Assembly (NCBI RefSeq): GCF_027595985.1 | Contig: NC_073305.1 | Location: forward strand, 111,163,035-111,227,034 | DNA length: 64,000 nt | Reading direction: 5' to 3' | Source of the DNA: Sorex araneus | Taxonomy: Eukaryota > Chordata > Mammalia > Eulipotyphla > Soricidae | Shown here: piece after piece, positions 1-10,624 of the stretch | Numbering within the stretch: position 1 is the stretch's first letter | How the letters are laid out: every line of letters starts with the position of its first letter | Notes under the pieces: generated by a model | Told to the model about the DNA's origin: nothing | Databases searched by the model: none | The model's input: only the letters and a program-made list of their open reading frames with translations | Position numbers and translations under genes: made by a program

Positions 1-176
1 ATTGTGAGACTTATTGTTACTGTTTTTTGCATATCCAATACATCACAGGTAGCTTGCCAGGCTGTGCTGTGCAGGCGCGATACTCTCAAGCTTGCTGGGC
101 TCTCCGAGAAGGCTGGAGGAATTGAACATGGGTCGGCTGCATGAAAGGCAAATGCCCTACAGCTGTGCTATCACTT
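1..176 (-). mobile_element. Composite SINE: tRNA head + RTE-derived body (cut by window edge)
   Basis: Minus-strand copy. It shows the body shared with the RTE LINE (GGTAGCTTGCCAGGCT at about 49-65 and a second TTGCTGGGCTCTC unit), then a decayed tRNA-like head ending near 176. The RTE-derived 3' tail lies outside the window to the left. It belongs to the same class as the full copies at 51683-51930 and 62950-63198. Confidence 0.85.
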
Positions 177-309
177 AATATTTATGTGTAGGATTAATTG
201 GCCACATTTTAAAAAGCATTCTGTGTATGTTTATTATTGTCACAGAAAGGTTAAAATAAGACAACCTGTAGACTGGGAGGAAATAATTATCACCCATCTG
301 ACAAAGGGA

Positions 310-800
310 TAATATTCAATATGCATAAAGCTCTTGTAGAACTTAATAATAAAAATAATTAGGAGACAAGATCAATAGAAACTTCCTCAAAGGAAACATA
401 CAAATGGTGAGTAGGTATTCGAAAAAACTGCTCTGCATCACTTATCATAAAGAAAATGCAAATCAAAACAATGATATATAACCTCACACCAGTGAGACTG
501 GCACACATAAAAAAGAATGAAAACAACCTGGAATGTTGGAGTGGATACGGATGGGGAAAGGGACCCTCATCCATTGCTGGGAATGAGAGAATGTCAACTG
601 GTTCAACCATTTGAAAAATAATATGGACATTTGTCAAAAAAATTAAAAATTGACCTTCCATATGACACAGTTATTCTACTGGGCATCTACCCCAAGGGCC
701 CCAAAAGTATTTATTGAAGGAATATTCATACATCCCAAATCTAGAAACAACCGAGTGTCCCAGAACAGAAGACTGCATAAAGAAACTACTATATATATGT
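310..800 (+). mobile_element. Old L1 fragment, ORF2 C-terminal part
   Basis: This corresponds, with many substitutions and stops, to the L1 ORF2 region that is better preserved at 41090-41500 (AAATCAAAACAA, then the segment for the C-terminal cysteine motif, then the ACAGAAGACTGCATAAAGAA block). The match breaks at the AT-rich simple repeat and resumes at 1437-1850, so one L1 has been split by repeat expansion and an RTE insertion. Confidence 0.75.
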
Positions 801-858
801 GTATTTATATTTATGCACATATATACACATATATACCCACTATATATCATGTATATAA
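801..858. repeat. AT/AC-rich simple repeat
   Basis: Degenerate TATATG/CACATATA run that separates the left L1 fragment from the RTE insertion. It is a tract of the kind L1 poly-purine segments turn into by slippage. No coding content. Confidence 0.8.
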
Positions 859-868
859 TTGATATCAT

Positions 869-1150
869 CACTTGTATCATTGATCTTCTATTTGTCCAAG
901 CGGGAACCAGTAATGTCTCCATTTGTCCCTGTCGCATGCTAGTGTAGCCCAATGGTATTTGCTCATTCCAGCAACATGAAGAGCCTCAAACTGTCAGGGT
1001 TTTGACGAAGAAGTCTGATCATCTCGTAGGTGGTCGGCCACGTGGTCTTTTGACGTCCCATGGAATCCAGTGGGTAACAGCTCTAGTCCAGTGGCTGTCT
1101 CTATATTGCATTACGTGTCCGGCTCATCTGATTTTTGACACCTATTGTCA
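869..1150 (-). mobile_element. 5'-truncated RTE LINE copy (3' end only)
   Basis: About 280 bp matching the 3' end of the longer RTE copy at 31941-32220: the GGGAACCAGTAATGTCTCCA block, GTCGCATGCTAGTGTA, TTTTGACGTCC and GTGTCCGGCTCAT are all shared in the same order and orientation. On the minus strand this encodes the ORF2 C-terminus, which in RTE elements runs almost to the 3' end. It is flanked by an exact 10-bp direct repeat TTGATATCAT (859-868 and 1151-1160), a good target-site duplication. Confidence 0.85.
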
Positions 1151-1160
1151 TTGATATCAT

Positions 1161-1436
1161 ATGTGTCTATATATATTATAGACATTATATACATATAAAT
1201 TATACACAATATACACATATATATTATACAATCACATATATTATAGACACATATGATATATGAATGAATGTTCATTACTATCATATGTGTCTATATATTA
1301 TTTATCATAGACACACACATATATATATCATAGACACATTTGAAAACAATGAACATTCATTCATATATCATATGTGTCTATAAAATATATGATGTGTATC
1401 ACACACATACACACATATATACGTATATATGTCTGT
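1161..1436. repeat. AT/TG simple repeat with large inverted repeat
   Basis: Runs of TATATA, CACATA and TGTGTC. Inside it, 1242-1276 and 1348-1382 are exact 35-bp reverse complements separated by 71 bp, and the spacer itself holds further CATATGTGTC/GACACACA inversions. The tract would fold into a long hairpin. Confidence 0.9.
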
Positions 1437-1850
1437 ATATCCATAGTGAAATACTACTTGACTATAATAAAAGACAAGATCTAGCTATTTTCTGCTATGT
1501 GGATGGAAATGGAGGGTCCAGTGCTGAGTGAAGTCAGCCAGAAGGAGATGGAATGATCTCTCTCTTATATGGGATATAAAGATAGCACAAATGACCAAAA
1601 GCAACATAACCTGTGAATTGGTGTAATGAATTGAGTATACTATGGTTGAGAGACTTGCTGGGGTGTAGGGGAAGGACTGAGGCCAGGGATTGGGACAGGA
1701 GGCCCTGAGCGAGGGTCCAACGGTCCAACGACAACAGTGAAGGGAAACAGAGTGAGGAGTGTGCTGTTGGAATGTTGCAAGCATAGAACCATGTCATTTA
1801 TAGTATTGTAAAGCACAGTGACTAAAATTAAAATTTTAATTAAAATATTA
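1437..1850 (+). mobile_element. Old L1 fragment, end of ORF2 and 3' UTR
   Basis: Continues the L1 at 310-800: GAAATACTACTTGACTATAATAA and GAGTGAAGTCAGCCAGAAGG correspond to the L1 ORF2 end. It is followed by an older 3' UTR (TTGTAAAGCACAGTGACTAAAATTAAA) unlike the two younger types found elsewhere in the window. Confidence 0.75.
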
Positions 1851-2675
1851 ATTTTTTTAATTTCTGAAAAAATTGAACATTAACTATAACTATTCTGCAC
1901 CTGGAGCCAAGTCATATAATGCTGAATAGTTATAGATTCAGTAAACAAATTATGTACCCTTCCTAACTTTCCAAGTCACTGTTTTTCAAAGATATTTGTT
2001 TGAATATTCAGAAATCATCCTTCGATATTTAGAAATCTATGCTGTGACTTGAAAAAGTGTTAAATTAGCTTTTGGGATCAGATGGTGCACTCTAGTGGGG
2101 TCTACTTGAATTACAAATAATCCTGTTTCCCATCGTCCCACCATTTTTGGGAGGCTGAGATATGGCATGCAGAGGCAGAAATTAGTTTAAATTATACTGT
2201 GACATGGTCTCCCAATAAAAATCTAGAGAACTCTAGTTAAAAGAAGCTCACATATGAAGAGGAAATGGAGATACATAGAGCATTGTCTGATTTAGCCCTT
2301 TAACTGAGACCATTCCGGAGATAAATTTCTACCCTATGTAATATGCTGGGAAGAGAGAAGATCTGATTCAAACAACAAACTACATATGTGTTTATTCTGA
2401 AAGTATTTCAAATGTATATTAACTGTGATTGTCATTAAATATTTATGGAACATGCATTTTGTACATGAAATTGTACTATATAATATAATTAATTCTTGAC
2501 ATTACCTACGTCATAGCTATGAACAAACTTGACTCAATTGTTTCTGTAAACATCAGATTATTTCATTGAGAAACCAAAAGGAATTCTTCTAGGAGGGGGA
2601 AATATCACAATATTATAGGAGGTAGCTGTGTTCTGCAAGTAGCATTCAGGTGTCAGAGACTGTTGGACATGGAAT
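1851..2675. other. No recognised feature
   Basis: AT-rich sequence with no convincing open frame, splice structure or repeat family that I can name. Confidence 0.5.
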
Positions 2676-2856
2676 ACTTTTTTTTGTTTGTTTTTAGGTC
2701 ATACCCAGAGATGCACAAGGGTTACTTGTGGCTCATGCAGTCAAGAATTACTCCTGGTGGTGTGCAGGGGACCATATGGGATGCTGGGAATTGAACCTGG
2801 GTCGGTTGAGTGCAAGACAAATACCCTACACTCTATGCTATTGCTCCAGCCCCACA
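2676..2856 (-). mobile_element. A-tailed tRNA SINE
   Basis: On the minus strand: a tRNA-like head (GGGGCTGGAGCAATAGC at the right edge), a B-box remnant (GGTTCAATTCCCAGC), the CATATGGTCCCC block, the tail motif and an A-rich end (T-run at 2679-2696). It is the common shrew tRNA SINE, which I recall as SOR (name from memory). Moderately diverged. Confidence 0.9.
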
Positions 2857-2929
2857 CATGAAAAACTTTTAATTAATTAAAAAAATCTTTTTGATTTACA
2901 GTATCACAAATTTTAAGAATTTAGCATCA

Positions 2930-3345
2930 CACTGTAGAGACAAGGACCAGGAAGATTGCTCCACAGTTGGAAGCCTGCCCTATGAGCTGGGGGAAGAAGG
3001 CAACTGGGATAGAGAAGGGAAGCACTAAGTCAATGATGGTTGGAGGATCGCTCAGGATGGGAGATGTGTGCTGAAAGTGAATAAAGGACCAAACATGATG
3101 GCCTCTCATTATCTGTATTGCAAGCCATAATGCCCACAAGTAGAGAGAGAGTATGAGAGAAATTGTCTGCCATAAAGGCAGGGGGAGGGATGAGATCGGG
3201 GGTGGGTGAGGAGTGATACCGGGAGCATTGGTGATGGAAAATGTACACTGGTGGAGGGATGGGTGTTTGATCATTATATGACTGAAACTCAAACATAAAA
3301 GTTTTGTAATAGTAGCTCATGGTGATTCAATTTTTTTTTAAAAAA
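2930..3345 (+). mobile_element. L1 3' UTR, type A
   Basis: Shares the ordered blocks seen at 41690-42090: GATAGAGAAGGGA, CACTAAG.CAATGATGG, GGATGGGTGTTTGATCATT and the terminal CTCATGGTGATTCAA before an A-rich end. Only the last ~400 bp of an L1 is present. Confidence 0.9.
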
Positions 3346-3469
3346 AGAGAGTTTAGCATCACAACTTTATATAGCATGGAGACCTTTTAGTTTATTTTTC
3401 TTTAACAAAACACATATTTTCTGCTATCTTAAAAAAAAAGAGGGAAAGGAAAAGAAAGAAATCTCAGTA

Positions 3470-3668
3470 GTCCTGGAAGTTAGAGAGCACATGGTCACTC
3501 CTAGGCAACAGGGAATCCTCAACCCAGTATCACAAGCCTGATGGTTCTGTTATTTGGCCCTGTTGGTGCTGGACTGGGGAGCATCTTGTGAAGGGGATGG
3601 AAGTCAAGGTCTCATACAAACCAAGTACACCATCTAGTCATCCCTTTGAGCCATCTCCCTGGCCTTTT
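3470..3668 (-). mobile_element. Possible old SINE
   Basis: The right edge reads, on the minus strand, GGCCAGGGAGATGGCTCAAA, like the start of a tRNA-like SINE head. A loosely matching body runs left to an A-rich border at 3430-3462. It is too diverged to place in a family. Confidence 0.4.
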
Positions 3669-4290
3669 CTGGTGTTTTCTGTGTTTTTGAAGAAAGGGAG
3701 GTCCAATAGCAGTATAAGTAGTAACTGCATAAAGGAGAGAACTGAAATGTAAGAGATGTGAGCAAATACCTCTTCAGGTTTGTGTTGGGAAGCAAGGCAA
3801 GACAATGGATAGTTCAAGCCTCCACTTTCTCTTTTGCACAGTGGGGAGATTGGTCAAATATTTCTTTATCAGTTGTTTAAGGGGTTGGTAATATGAAACA
3901 TTTGTGGGAAAAATATTTTTAATGCCCTGTAAAATTTCTAAGAAATTTAGGATGCTTTATCATTTATTTTTAGTCTTCTCCTCAACTTAGATGATTATTT
4001 TGTACCCTGTTAAACTGAAAAGTAGATTCTTATTAGCATAATTCAGCAAATAAGCACCATAAAAAATGCTCTTTGAACATTCCCATTTGTTTATGATGTT
4101 TGCATTTTCTTGAATCACTAGAATACAGTAACTAATGGTAGATTTATAGCACTTAGAGCAGAAAGGCACATAATTACTTTTCTTCTGTTTTTTTTTTCTT
4201 TTTTGACAAGCATATCAGACAGATTGATTGAGCAGAGGCATGATTATCCTTCAATTTGACTTGGGAAATCATTGTCCATGTATTTTTGCA
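3669..4290. other. No recognised feature
   Basis: No host exon or repeat family identified. Confidence 0.5.
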
Positions 4291-4292
4291 TT

Positions 4293-4405
4293 CACTGTAA
4301 TCACAGTATCACTATCATCCCATTGCTCATCATTTTGCTCAAGCAGACACCAGTAACGTTGTATAAAGTCTCCATTGTGAGACTTTTTGTTACTGTTTTT
4401 GGAAT
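4293..4405 (-). mobile_element. Composite SINE, 3' part only
   Basis: The tail half only: CACTGT-type tandem end at 4293, then CATCCCATTGCTCATC, the CACCAGTAACGTT block (interrupted by a short insertion) and CCATTGTGAGACTT...TGTTACTGTTTTTGG. This is the RTE-derived 3' end of the composite SINE. Head and most of the body are missing. Confidence 0.8.
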
Positions 4406-4532
4406 TAAATATATAAAGATAAAATTGTCATGTAAATGATGTAGCAATGTAAATATCACTGTATTCTTAAGGGTATTTTTATTAGGCATAACAAAATGTA
4501 TGTAGATTCTGGGCAATAGTTTCTGATTCTTT

Positions 4533-5545
4533 TTTTAAAATTTTTTAAATTTTATTGAATCACTGTGAGATAGTTATAAGTTTTCATGTTTGGGTTACAA
4601 TTTCACAATGATCAAACACCCATCCCTCCACCAGTGCACATTCCCCACCACCAAAATCCCGGGTATACCCCCCTTTTCCCACCCTCCCCCTGTCTCTATA
4701 GCAGACAATATTCCCCATACTCTCTCTCTACTTTTGGGCATTATAGTTTGCAACACAGACACTGAGAGGTCATCATGTTTGGCCCATTAGCTACTTTCTG
4801 CGTGCATCTCCCATCCCAACTGGTTCCTCCAGCCATCATTTTCTTAGTGATCCCTTCTCTATTTTATCTGTCTTCTCCCTTCTGCTCATGAAGCAGTCTT
4901 CCAGCTATGGGGCAATCCCCCTGGCCCTTGTATCTATCGTCTTTGGATGTCAGCCTCATGTGATGCTACCCCACACTCCACAAATAAGTGCAGTCCCTCT
5001 ATGTCCCTCTCTTTCTGACTCATTTCACTTAGCATGATACTCTTCATGTTTATCCATTTATAAGAAAATTTCATGACTTCCTCTCTCCTAACAGCTGCAT
5101 AGTATTCCATTGTGTAGATGTACCAAAGTTTCTTTAACCAGTCATCTGTTTTAGGGCACTCAGGTCGTTTCCATATTTTGGCTATTGTCAACAGTGCTGC
5201 AATGAATATATAGGTACAGATGTCATTTCTACTGTGCTCTTTTGCATCCTCGGGATATATTCCCAGAAGTGGTATTGTGGGGTCATATGGAAGCTCAATT
5301 TCTAGTTTTTGAAGGACTGTCCATATTGTTTTCCAGAAAGGCTGGACCAGTTGGCATTCCCACCAACAGTGAAGGAATATCCCTTTTTCCCCACATCCAC
5401 GCCAGCACTGGTTGCTTTTGTTCTTTTGAATGTGTGCCAGTCTCTGTGATGTGAGACGATATCTCATTGTTGTTTTGATTTGCATCTCCCTTATGACTAG
5501 TGACGTGGAGCATTTTTTCATGTGCCTTTTGGCCATTTGTATTGG
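4533..5545 (-). mobile_element. 5'-truncated L1, type A 3' UTR plus ORF2 C-terminus
   Basis: On the minus strand, a 200-codon open segment (5536-4934) gives the L1 ORF2 C-terminal region, with the cysteine motif CWRGCG...LLHCWWEC and the [10 protein letters not shown] block, followed by the type A 3' UTR ending in an A-rich tail at 4533-4556. At 5545-5571 a short stretch, GGATAGGGAAAATTAACATT, matches an upstream L1 region in the opposite orientation, as left by a 5' inversion. Confidence 0.92.
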
Positions 5546-5571
5546 ATAGGGAAAATTAACATTATCAAAAT

Positions 5572-6416
5572 AATTTATGATTCTTAATTCATGTAAGAGA
5601 TATAGTATGTTAAATGAAACAAAGGAGGACAGGAATCAATAATATAAAAGCTTCCCTGAGTATCTCTTGCCACAGTTAACTCTATATGCTAGATTATCTG
5701 GAAGAAATAGAACGCTGATCTACTTTAAAATTCAGCATTTGAGTAGGCCCCTAAGTCTCTTGAGCAATGCTGGCATTCCTAATTTTCCTTCCCCTTCAGG
5801 AACTACTCTGCATTCCAGAATGCAGTGTTAAAAAACACAATTGAAGGATGAAAACTCAAATTGTTAGAAGTGCATATTTTATTCTGAAAGCTAATCTCCA
5901 TTCCTAATATATTTTCCTATATTATATAATATTTATTTGCAACAAATTCAAAAAATACTGTTGGAGCTAGGGTAGAGGAGAGAAAGTTCAAAAACCTGGA
6001 GGAGCGGGGAAAGAAGGCATGATTTGAATGCACAACAAGGTCCCTGAAATATTGACTTCTACACACTGCTGGGTGAAGTCCCAAAACAAAATTTAAAAAA
6101 CAAGCTCAACAGAAAGTTTTGCAAAGTTACCTTATCCAAGATCAATACTTAAGAACAAATGCAACCAATGAGGTGTGAAATTTTGCTAACCTAAAAGTGC
6201 CATGGCCAAAAACAACCCAAGAGAGTGAAAAGACACCATGATCACAGTTGGGAGATTCAATATTTAGTTAAGATGACAATCTTCTCCCAAAGTAAGCTAT
6301 AGATCTGCTGCAATCCCTGTCAGTGAAAAGATCTTTTTTTCCAAACCCTGTAAAAATGAAAAGCCTAACCCTAAACCTTCTATTGAATTTCAAGGGATTC
6401 TGAATTTTAAAAATCT
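5572..6416. other. No recognised feature
   Basis: No host exon recognised. Part of 5940-6370 has an L1-like base composition but no motif I can align with confidence. Confidence 0.45.
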
Positions 6417-6595
6417 GGGCTAGAGTGACAGTATAGTACAGCAGGAAAGGCACTTAGCTTGCAGTTGGCCAACCCTGGTTCAAGCCCCAGAACCCCATAT
6501 AGTTCCCCCAGCACCAAGGAGTGATCCCTGAGCAGAGCCACCAGCAGTAAACTCTGAGCAGCACCAAAATCACACCAAACAAAATAAAAGCAAGT
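6417..6595 (+). mobile_element. A-tailed tRNA SINE, diverged
   Basis: Head GGGCTAGAGTGACAGTATAG, B-box-like GGTTCAAGCCCCAG, then CCCATATAGTTCCCCCAGCACC, TGAGCAGAGCCA and an A-rich end. Confidence 0.85.
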
Positions 6596-6621
6596 TATTC
6601 TAGCTAGAAATTAAAGGACCG

Positions 6622-6965
6622 TGTTGAATAGAGGTCTGTTGTTTTGCTCCAAATCCTTGTACTTTCTTGATCTTGCTTTCTTTCAGCCTTTCACTATTCA
6701 GTATGATGTTGCCGTTGGTTTTTAATAGATATCCTTTCTCATGCTGAGGCTGTTTCTTTCTGTTCTTACATTCTTTATTTTAATATGAAAAACTATTAGA
6801 TTCAGTCAAATATTTTTTCTGCGTATAAAACTCTGACCTGCTTTTATTATTAAAATAACCTCTTTGCTCTCATTGTTAATATGCTGAACCATTTTTACAT
6901 TTCTGGACATTAAGTTCCACTTTGTCATGGTATGCTATTCTCAACAACAACAAAAAAATCAGTGA
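6622..6965 (-). mobile_element. Ancient L1 ORF2 fragment
   Basis: Contains the L1 minus-strand signature TTCAGTATGATGTTGCCGTTGG and, further right, ATGCTGAACCATTTTTACATTTCTGG. Strongly decayed. Confidence 0.75.
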
Positions 6966-6989
6966 CAACATTTTGTTAAGGTATATTAC

Positions 6990-7100
6990 ATTTGGCTTTT
7001 TTTTTTTTTTGTATTTTTTCCCCAGGGTTGAACTAGGGCTTCACACATGTGGATCATGCACTCTACCACCAACTCACATCTACCACTCCTCTCTCTAGCT
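6990..7100 (-). mobile_element. SINE fragment, diverged
   Basis: T-run at 6998-7011, then a B-box-like inverse (GGGTTGAACTAGGGC) and ATGCACTCTACCACC. Looks like a decayed, shortened minus-strand tRNA SINE. Confidence 0.55.
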
Positions 7101-7269
7101 ATCTCTCTACCTACCTAAATTTTTTATCTGTATATTCTTAAGGATATTGGCTTTGGTGGGGAAATGATGAAGTAGACTGGAGGTAACACGAGGGCTAAAG
7201 TGGTAACTACATACACTAAAGCCATAAATGTAAGGCATATATTATAAACTTAGAGCTTAAACTTTAGCA

Positions 7270-7420
7270 ATAGGGGTGGGGTGGGGTGGTGACTGCTCAG
7301 GGCTTACTCCTGGTTTCATGGTCAGGGATCATTTCTGGCAGTACTCGGGAACCATCTTTGGTGTCAGGGATTGAAATCGGATCGGTCATGGCAAGGCAAG
7401 CCACTGGCCCAATAATTAAA
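7270..7420 (-). mobile_element. Old tRNA SINE
   Basis: Minus-strand match to the SINE body (TGCTCAGGGCTTACTCCTGG, then GGGATTGAAATCGGATCGG for the B-box region). The end is decayed. Confidence 0.65.
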
Positions 7421-7489
7421 TACGCTTTTTCTTTTTTTTTTTTTTTTAAAAAAAGCCTAGATTTGGAAAGGTGAGGTTGGTGGTGCCTT

Positions 7490-7674
7490 TTCTGGCTTTT
7501 TGGGGGGTTATTTTAAGTCACACCTGCAGTGCTCAGGGGTTGTCCTGTGTCTGCACTCAGGAGTCAGGAATCACTCATGGCAGGTTCCAGACCGTATAGT
7601 GTGCCAGCAATTGAGCCTGGGTTGACTGTGTGCACATCAAGCCCTCACCACTGTGTTATCGCTCTAGCCCCTCT
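7490..7674 (-). mobile_element. A-tailed tRNA SINE
   Basis: Minus strand: CACACCTGCAGTGCTCAGGGG, GCACTCAGGAGTCAGG, GAGCCTGGGTTGACTGTG and ending GTTATCGCTCTAGCCCC. Nearly full length. Confidence 0.85.
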
Positions 7675-7679
7675 GGCTG

Positions 7680-7838
7680 TTTTTTGTTTTTGTTTGTTTG
7701 TTTGTTTTTAGTTTGGATATCACACCAGGCATTGCTTCATCGTTTATTGATAGGATTGTGCTCAGGAGACAACATGTGCCATGCATCTAACCTGGGTACA
7801 CCATACTACCCACTGTACTCTCTTTGACAGCCCCCCCA
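7680..7838 (-). mobile_element. Old tRNA SINE with TTTG-expanded tail
   Basis: A GTTTGTTTGTTTG tail at 7688-7709 (A/C-rich on the minus strand), a diverged body, then AACCTGGGTACACCATACTACC and a degenerate head ending at the C-run 7831-7838. It abuts the previous SINE, so one inserted into the tail of the other. Confidence 0.65.
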
Positions 7839-7857
7839 GTTAAATTTTCTTTTAAAA

Positions 7858-8106
7858 CTGGGGTGATAGGACAACGGGTAGGGCACTTGTCTTGCAACCA
7901 GCCAACACTGGTTCAATTCTTCCATCCCTCTCAGAGAGCCCCGCAAGCTACTGAGAGTATCCTGCCTGCATGGCAGAGCCTGGCAAGCTACCTGTGGTGT
8001 ATACGATATGCCAAAAACAATAAGAACAAGTCTCACAATGGAGATGTAACTGGTGCCCGCTCAAACAAATCGATGAACAACGAGACGACAGTGCTACAGT
8101 GCTATA
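7858..8106 (+). mobile_element. Composite SINE: tRNA head + RTE body + RTE tail
   Basis: Complete order on the plus strand: tRNA-like head (GGTAGGGCACTTGTCTTGC), B-box remnant (CTGGTTCAATTC), CCTCTCAGAGAGCC, GGCAAGCTACCTGTGG, ATATGCCAAAAACAATAA, GTCTCACAATGGAGATG, GGTGCCCGCTCAAACAAATC and a GACAGTGCTACAGTGC tandem end. Confidence 0.92.
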
Positions 8107-8229
8107 TTATATATATATTCCTAATATATACTCCTAATATATTTTCATTTGTTATCTTTTTTTATTTCACTATGTAAATAAGATAGAAGTGCTTAAATAA
8201 TATCTATTGAGTTATTTGTTTAAATATTA

Positions 8230-8386
8230 GTGGGGTCAGAGTGATAGTACAGCATGTAGGCTGCTTGTCTTGCATGCAGCCAACCTAAGTTCGATGCCTT
8301 GCATCTAATATGGTCCACCAATCACCACCAGAAGTAATACTTGAGTGCAGAACCAGGAGTTACAATCAAAAATCAAAATAATAAGT
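8230..8386 (+). mobile_element. tRNA SINE, diverged
   Basis: Head GGGGTCAGAGTGATAGTACAG, CTTGTCTTGCATGCAGCC, the AAGTTCGATGCC B-box region, then TGAGTGCAGAACCAGGAG and an A-rich end. Confidence 0.85.
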
Positions 8387-8764
8387 TATTAATTTATTAC
8401 AGTTATTGCTGTATATGGGCTTAGAGTAGTACATAAATGCTAGAGTTACAATCTAATTTTGAAGTCTTTTTCTTTTATCTTTTTAAGCTTCTCTTTTTTT
8501 GTGTTTTATTCATGTTCTAATTTCACAAAATATACTCTGTGGTTAATAAATAAATATTAAGATAAAAGATTCACTCAATCAACATGGTTCTAATAATATA
8601 TAATAAAAATTCAAATAAAATTCAATTAAGAAATGAAGCAGCTTAAGTAAAAAGAGGAACCAATACTATTAAAATTGTATTTGCACCAAACCAAACATTG
8701 CCATGGCAAACTATAATTGCAATAGTTACTCATTCATTCAGTGAGCACAATTTTAAAAAAATCA
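8387..8764. other. No recognised feature
   Basis: AT-rich; nothing identifiable. Confidence 0.5.
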
Positions 8765-9005
8765 TCACACATTTAAATACTGTTCACTTAAGGATATTAA
8801 AGTTCTAATTGTTACCACTTTGTAGTAAAGTTTGAAGTTGGGGAGGGTGATGCCTCCCATCGTCTTTTTCCCAAGAATTGCTTTAGCTATTCGTGGGCGT
8901 TTATTGTTCCATATGAATTTCAGGAGTGTTGGATCAATTTCTTTGAAGAATTTCATGGGTATCCTTATAGGGATCACATTGAATCTGTATAGTGCTTTGG
9001 GGAGA
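8765..9005 (-). mobile_element. Inverted 5' segment of an L1
   Basis: Minus-strand L1 ORF2 sequence (the [19 protein letters not shown] block, equivalent to 40345-40400). It directly abuts plus-strand L1 sequence at 9006, the classic product of twin-primed L1 integration with 5' inversion. Confidence 0.88.
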
Positions 9006-9880
9006 AAGGTTGGTGGGAATGCCGACTGGTTCAGCCCTTTTGGAAAACAATATGGTCGCTTCTCAAAAAATTAAAAATCGAGCTCCCATTTGACCCAGCA
9101 ATACCATTCCTGGGAATATACCCCGGAGAGGCAAAAAAGTATAGTCAAAATGACATCTGCACCTGTACGTTCATCGCAGCACTATTTACAATAGCCAGAA
9201 CCTGGAAAAAAATCAAATGCCCGAGAACAGATGACTGGTTAAAGAAACTTTGGTTGGTACATCTACACAATGGAATACTATGCAGCTGTTAGAAAACATG
9301 AAGTCATGAAATTTGCATATAAGTAGATCAACATGGAAAGTATCATGTTGAGTAAAATGAGTCAGAAAGAAAGAGACAGACATAGAAAGATTGCACTCAT
9401 ATGTGGAATATAAAGTAGCAGAGAGGTACGAGCTAACAATGATACAACTTCTGGCAGAAAACCCTCTGGACTTAGTTACTAAAATACAGAAATCCAGAAC
9501 CACGCAGCCAGTATTGTGGCCACATGAACTCATATCTCTTCATTCTCAGCAATGGAAAACAAATTATCAAATGCTTCCTTTCCAGCAGGTCTGACTCTGG
9601 GGCGGAGGAACTCCAAACAATAATAGTGAGTTTTTTTGTTTGTATGTAATCAAAGTAAAGAGAAAGTAAAGTGAAATTTATCAGCTACATGGGCGGGGTT
9701 GGGGACTGGGGGGTGGGACGGGGTGGGGGGAGGTTTATATAAGTACCCAGATCAAGTTTCTGTATTAATTAACTACAAATGGACACTATATTTGGATTAT
9801 TCCTCAGACTAATACTTCTTTATTCTCTTTCTTATAAAAATATTGGTGTAAATAAATTATTTTTAAAGTTAATAAACTCT
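9006..9880 (+). mobile_element. L1 3' portion (ORF2 C-terminus and 3' UTR) with G-rich tract
   Basis: Plus strand: TTTTGGAAAACAATATGG, ATACCATTCCTGGGAATATA, AGAACAGATGACTGG and AATACTATGCAGCTGTTAG follow the order of the L1 at 41290-41550. The 3' UTR differs from type A and holds a guanine-rich tract at 9691-9733. The exact 3' border is unclear. Confidence 0.85.
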
Positions 9881-10624
9881 TCAAAATACCCTAACTTGAG
9901 AAATACAAGTCAAATTGCTAAAATTGAATACTACATAGATTAACACAGGGAGCATAAAATACTGTAAGTTGATTCAGTTCCCCAGACACTTATATATAGC
10001 CTGTCTCAGGGAAAAATTGGTTTTGATCCAATAACAATGACCTCCAACAAATTTCTTATCTGTCATAGGATATTTCCCATCCTCTACTGTTTAGACTATA
10101 AAATCGTGGCTAGAAATGTCATGCTACAGTATCCTGGCTGAGATTTGGCCTAGGTAAGCCAGCAAAGCTATACCACAGATTTTTATCTTAACGTTTCTAT
10201 AAATGTTAATCTAATATGGATGATCACAATCTCTTTCAGGAAATAATACTAAAATCAAATGTTTGAAGTATTAAAGGCATAACAGTAAAGGTGGAAGCTT
10301 TTAATACAAAGAAAACCCTCAGGGAAATTCATTTAGACACAACATAAATTCTCATCTGAGGAAGGCATGTATTTGCTTGAGGGTTCTTTTTTTCCCTATT
10401 ACATAAGAATCTGGTTGTCCGCCAATGGACATCTTCCCACAAAAAAATTGACAGATGCCACATGAGAAAAAGTGGAAAGCAGCCAGGAAGTGAAATTGCA
10501 CATTTTATATTGTCTACGGACAAAACATTGACTTTAGAGAAATATAGTCTGCTAGTTTCTTAGCTTTTAAAAAAGATCTTATGACTTTGTTAACACATTT
10601 ATTGCATGCTTCTTTATTCTTCCT
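9881..10624. other. No recognised feature
   Basis: No exon or repeat family recognised. Confidence 0.5.

Noticed and set aside
4934-5536. 200-codon open frame as a host gene
   Set aside because: It is the L1 ORF2 C-terminus, followed by an L1 3' UTR and A-rich tail.
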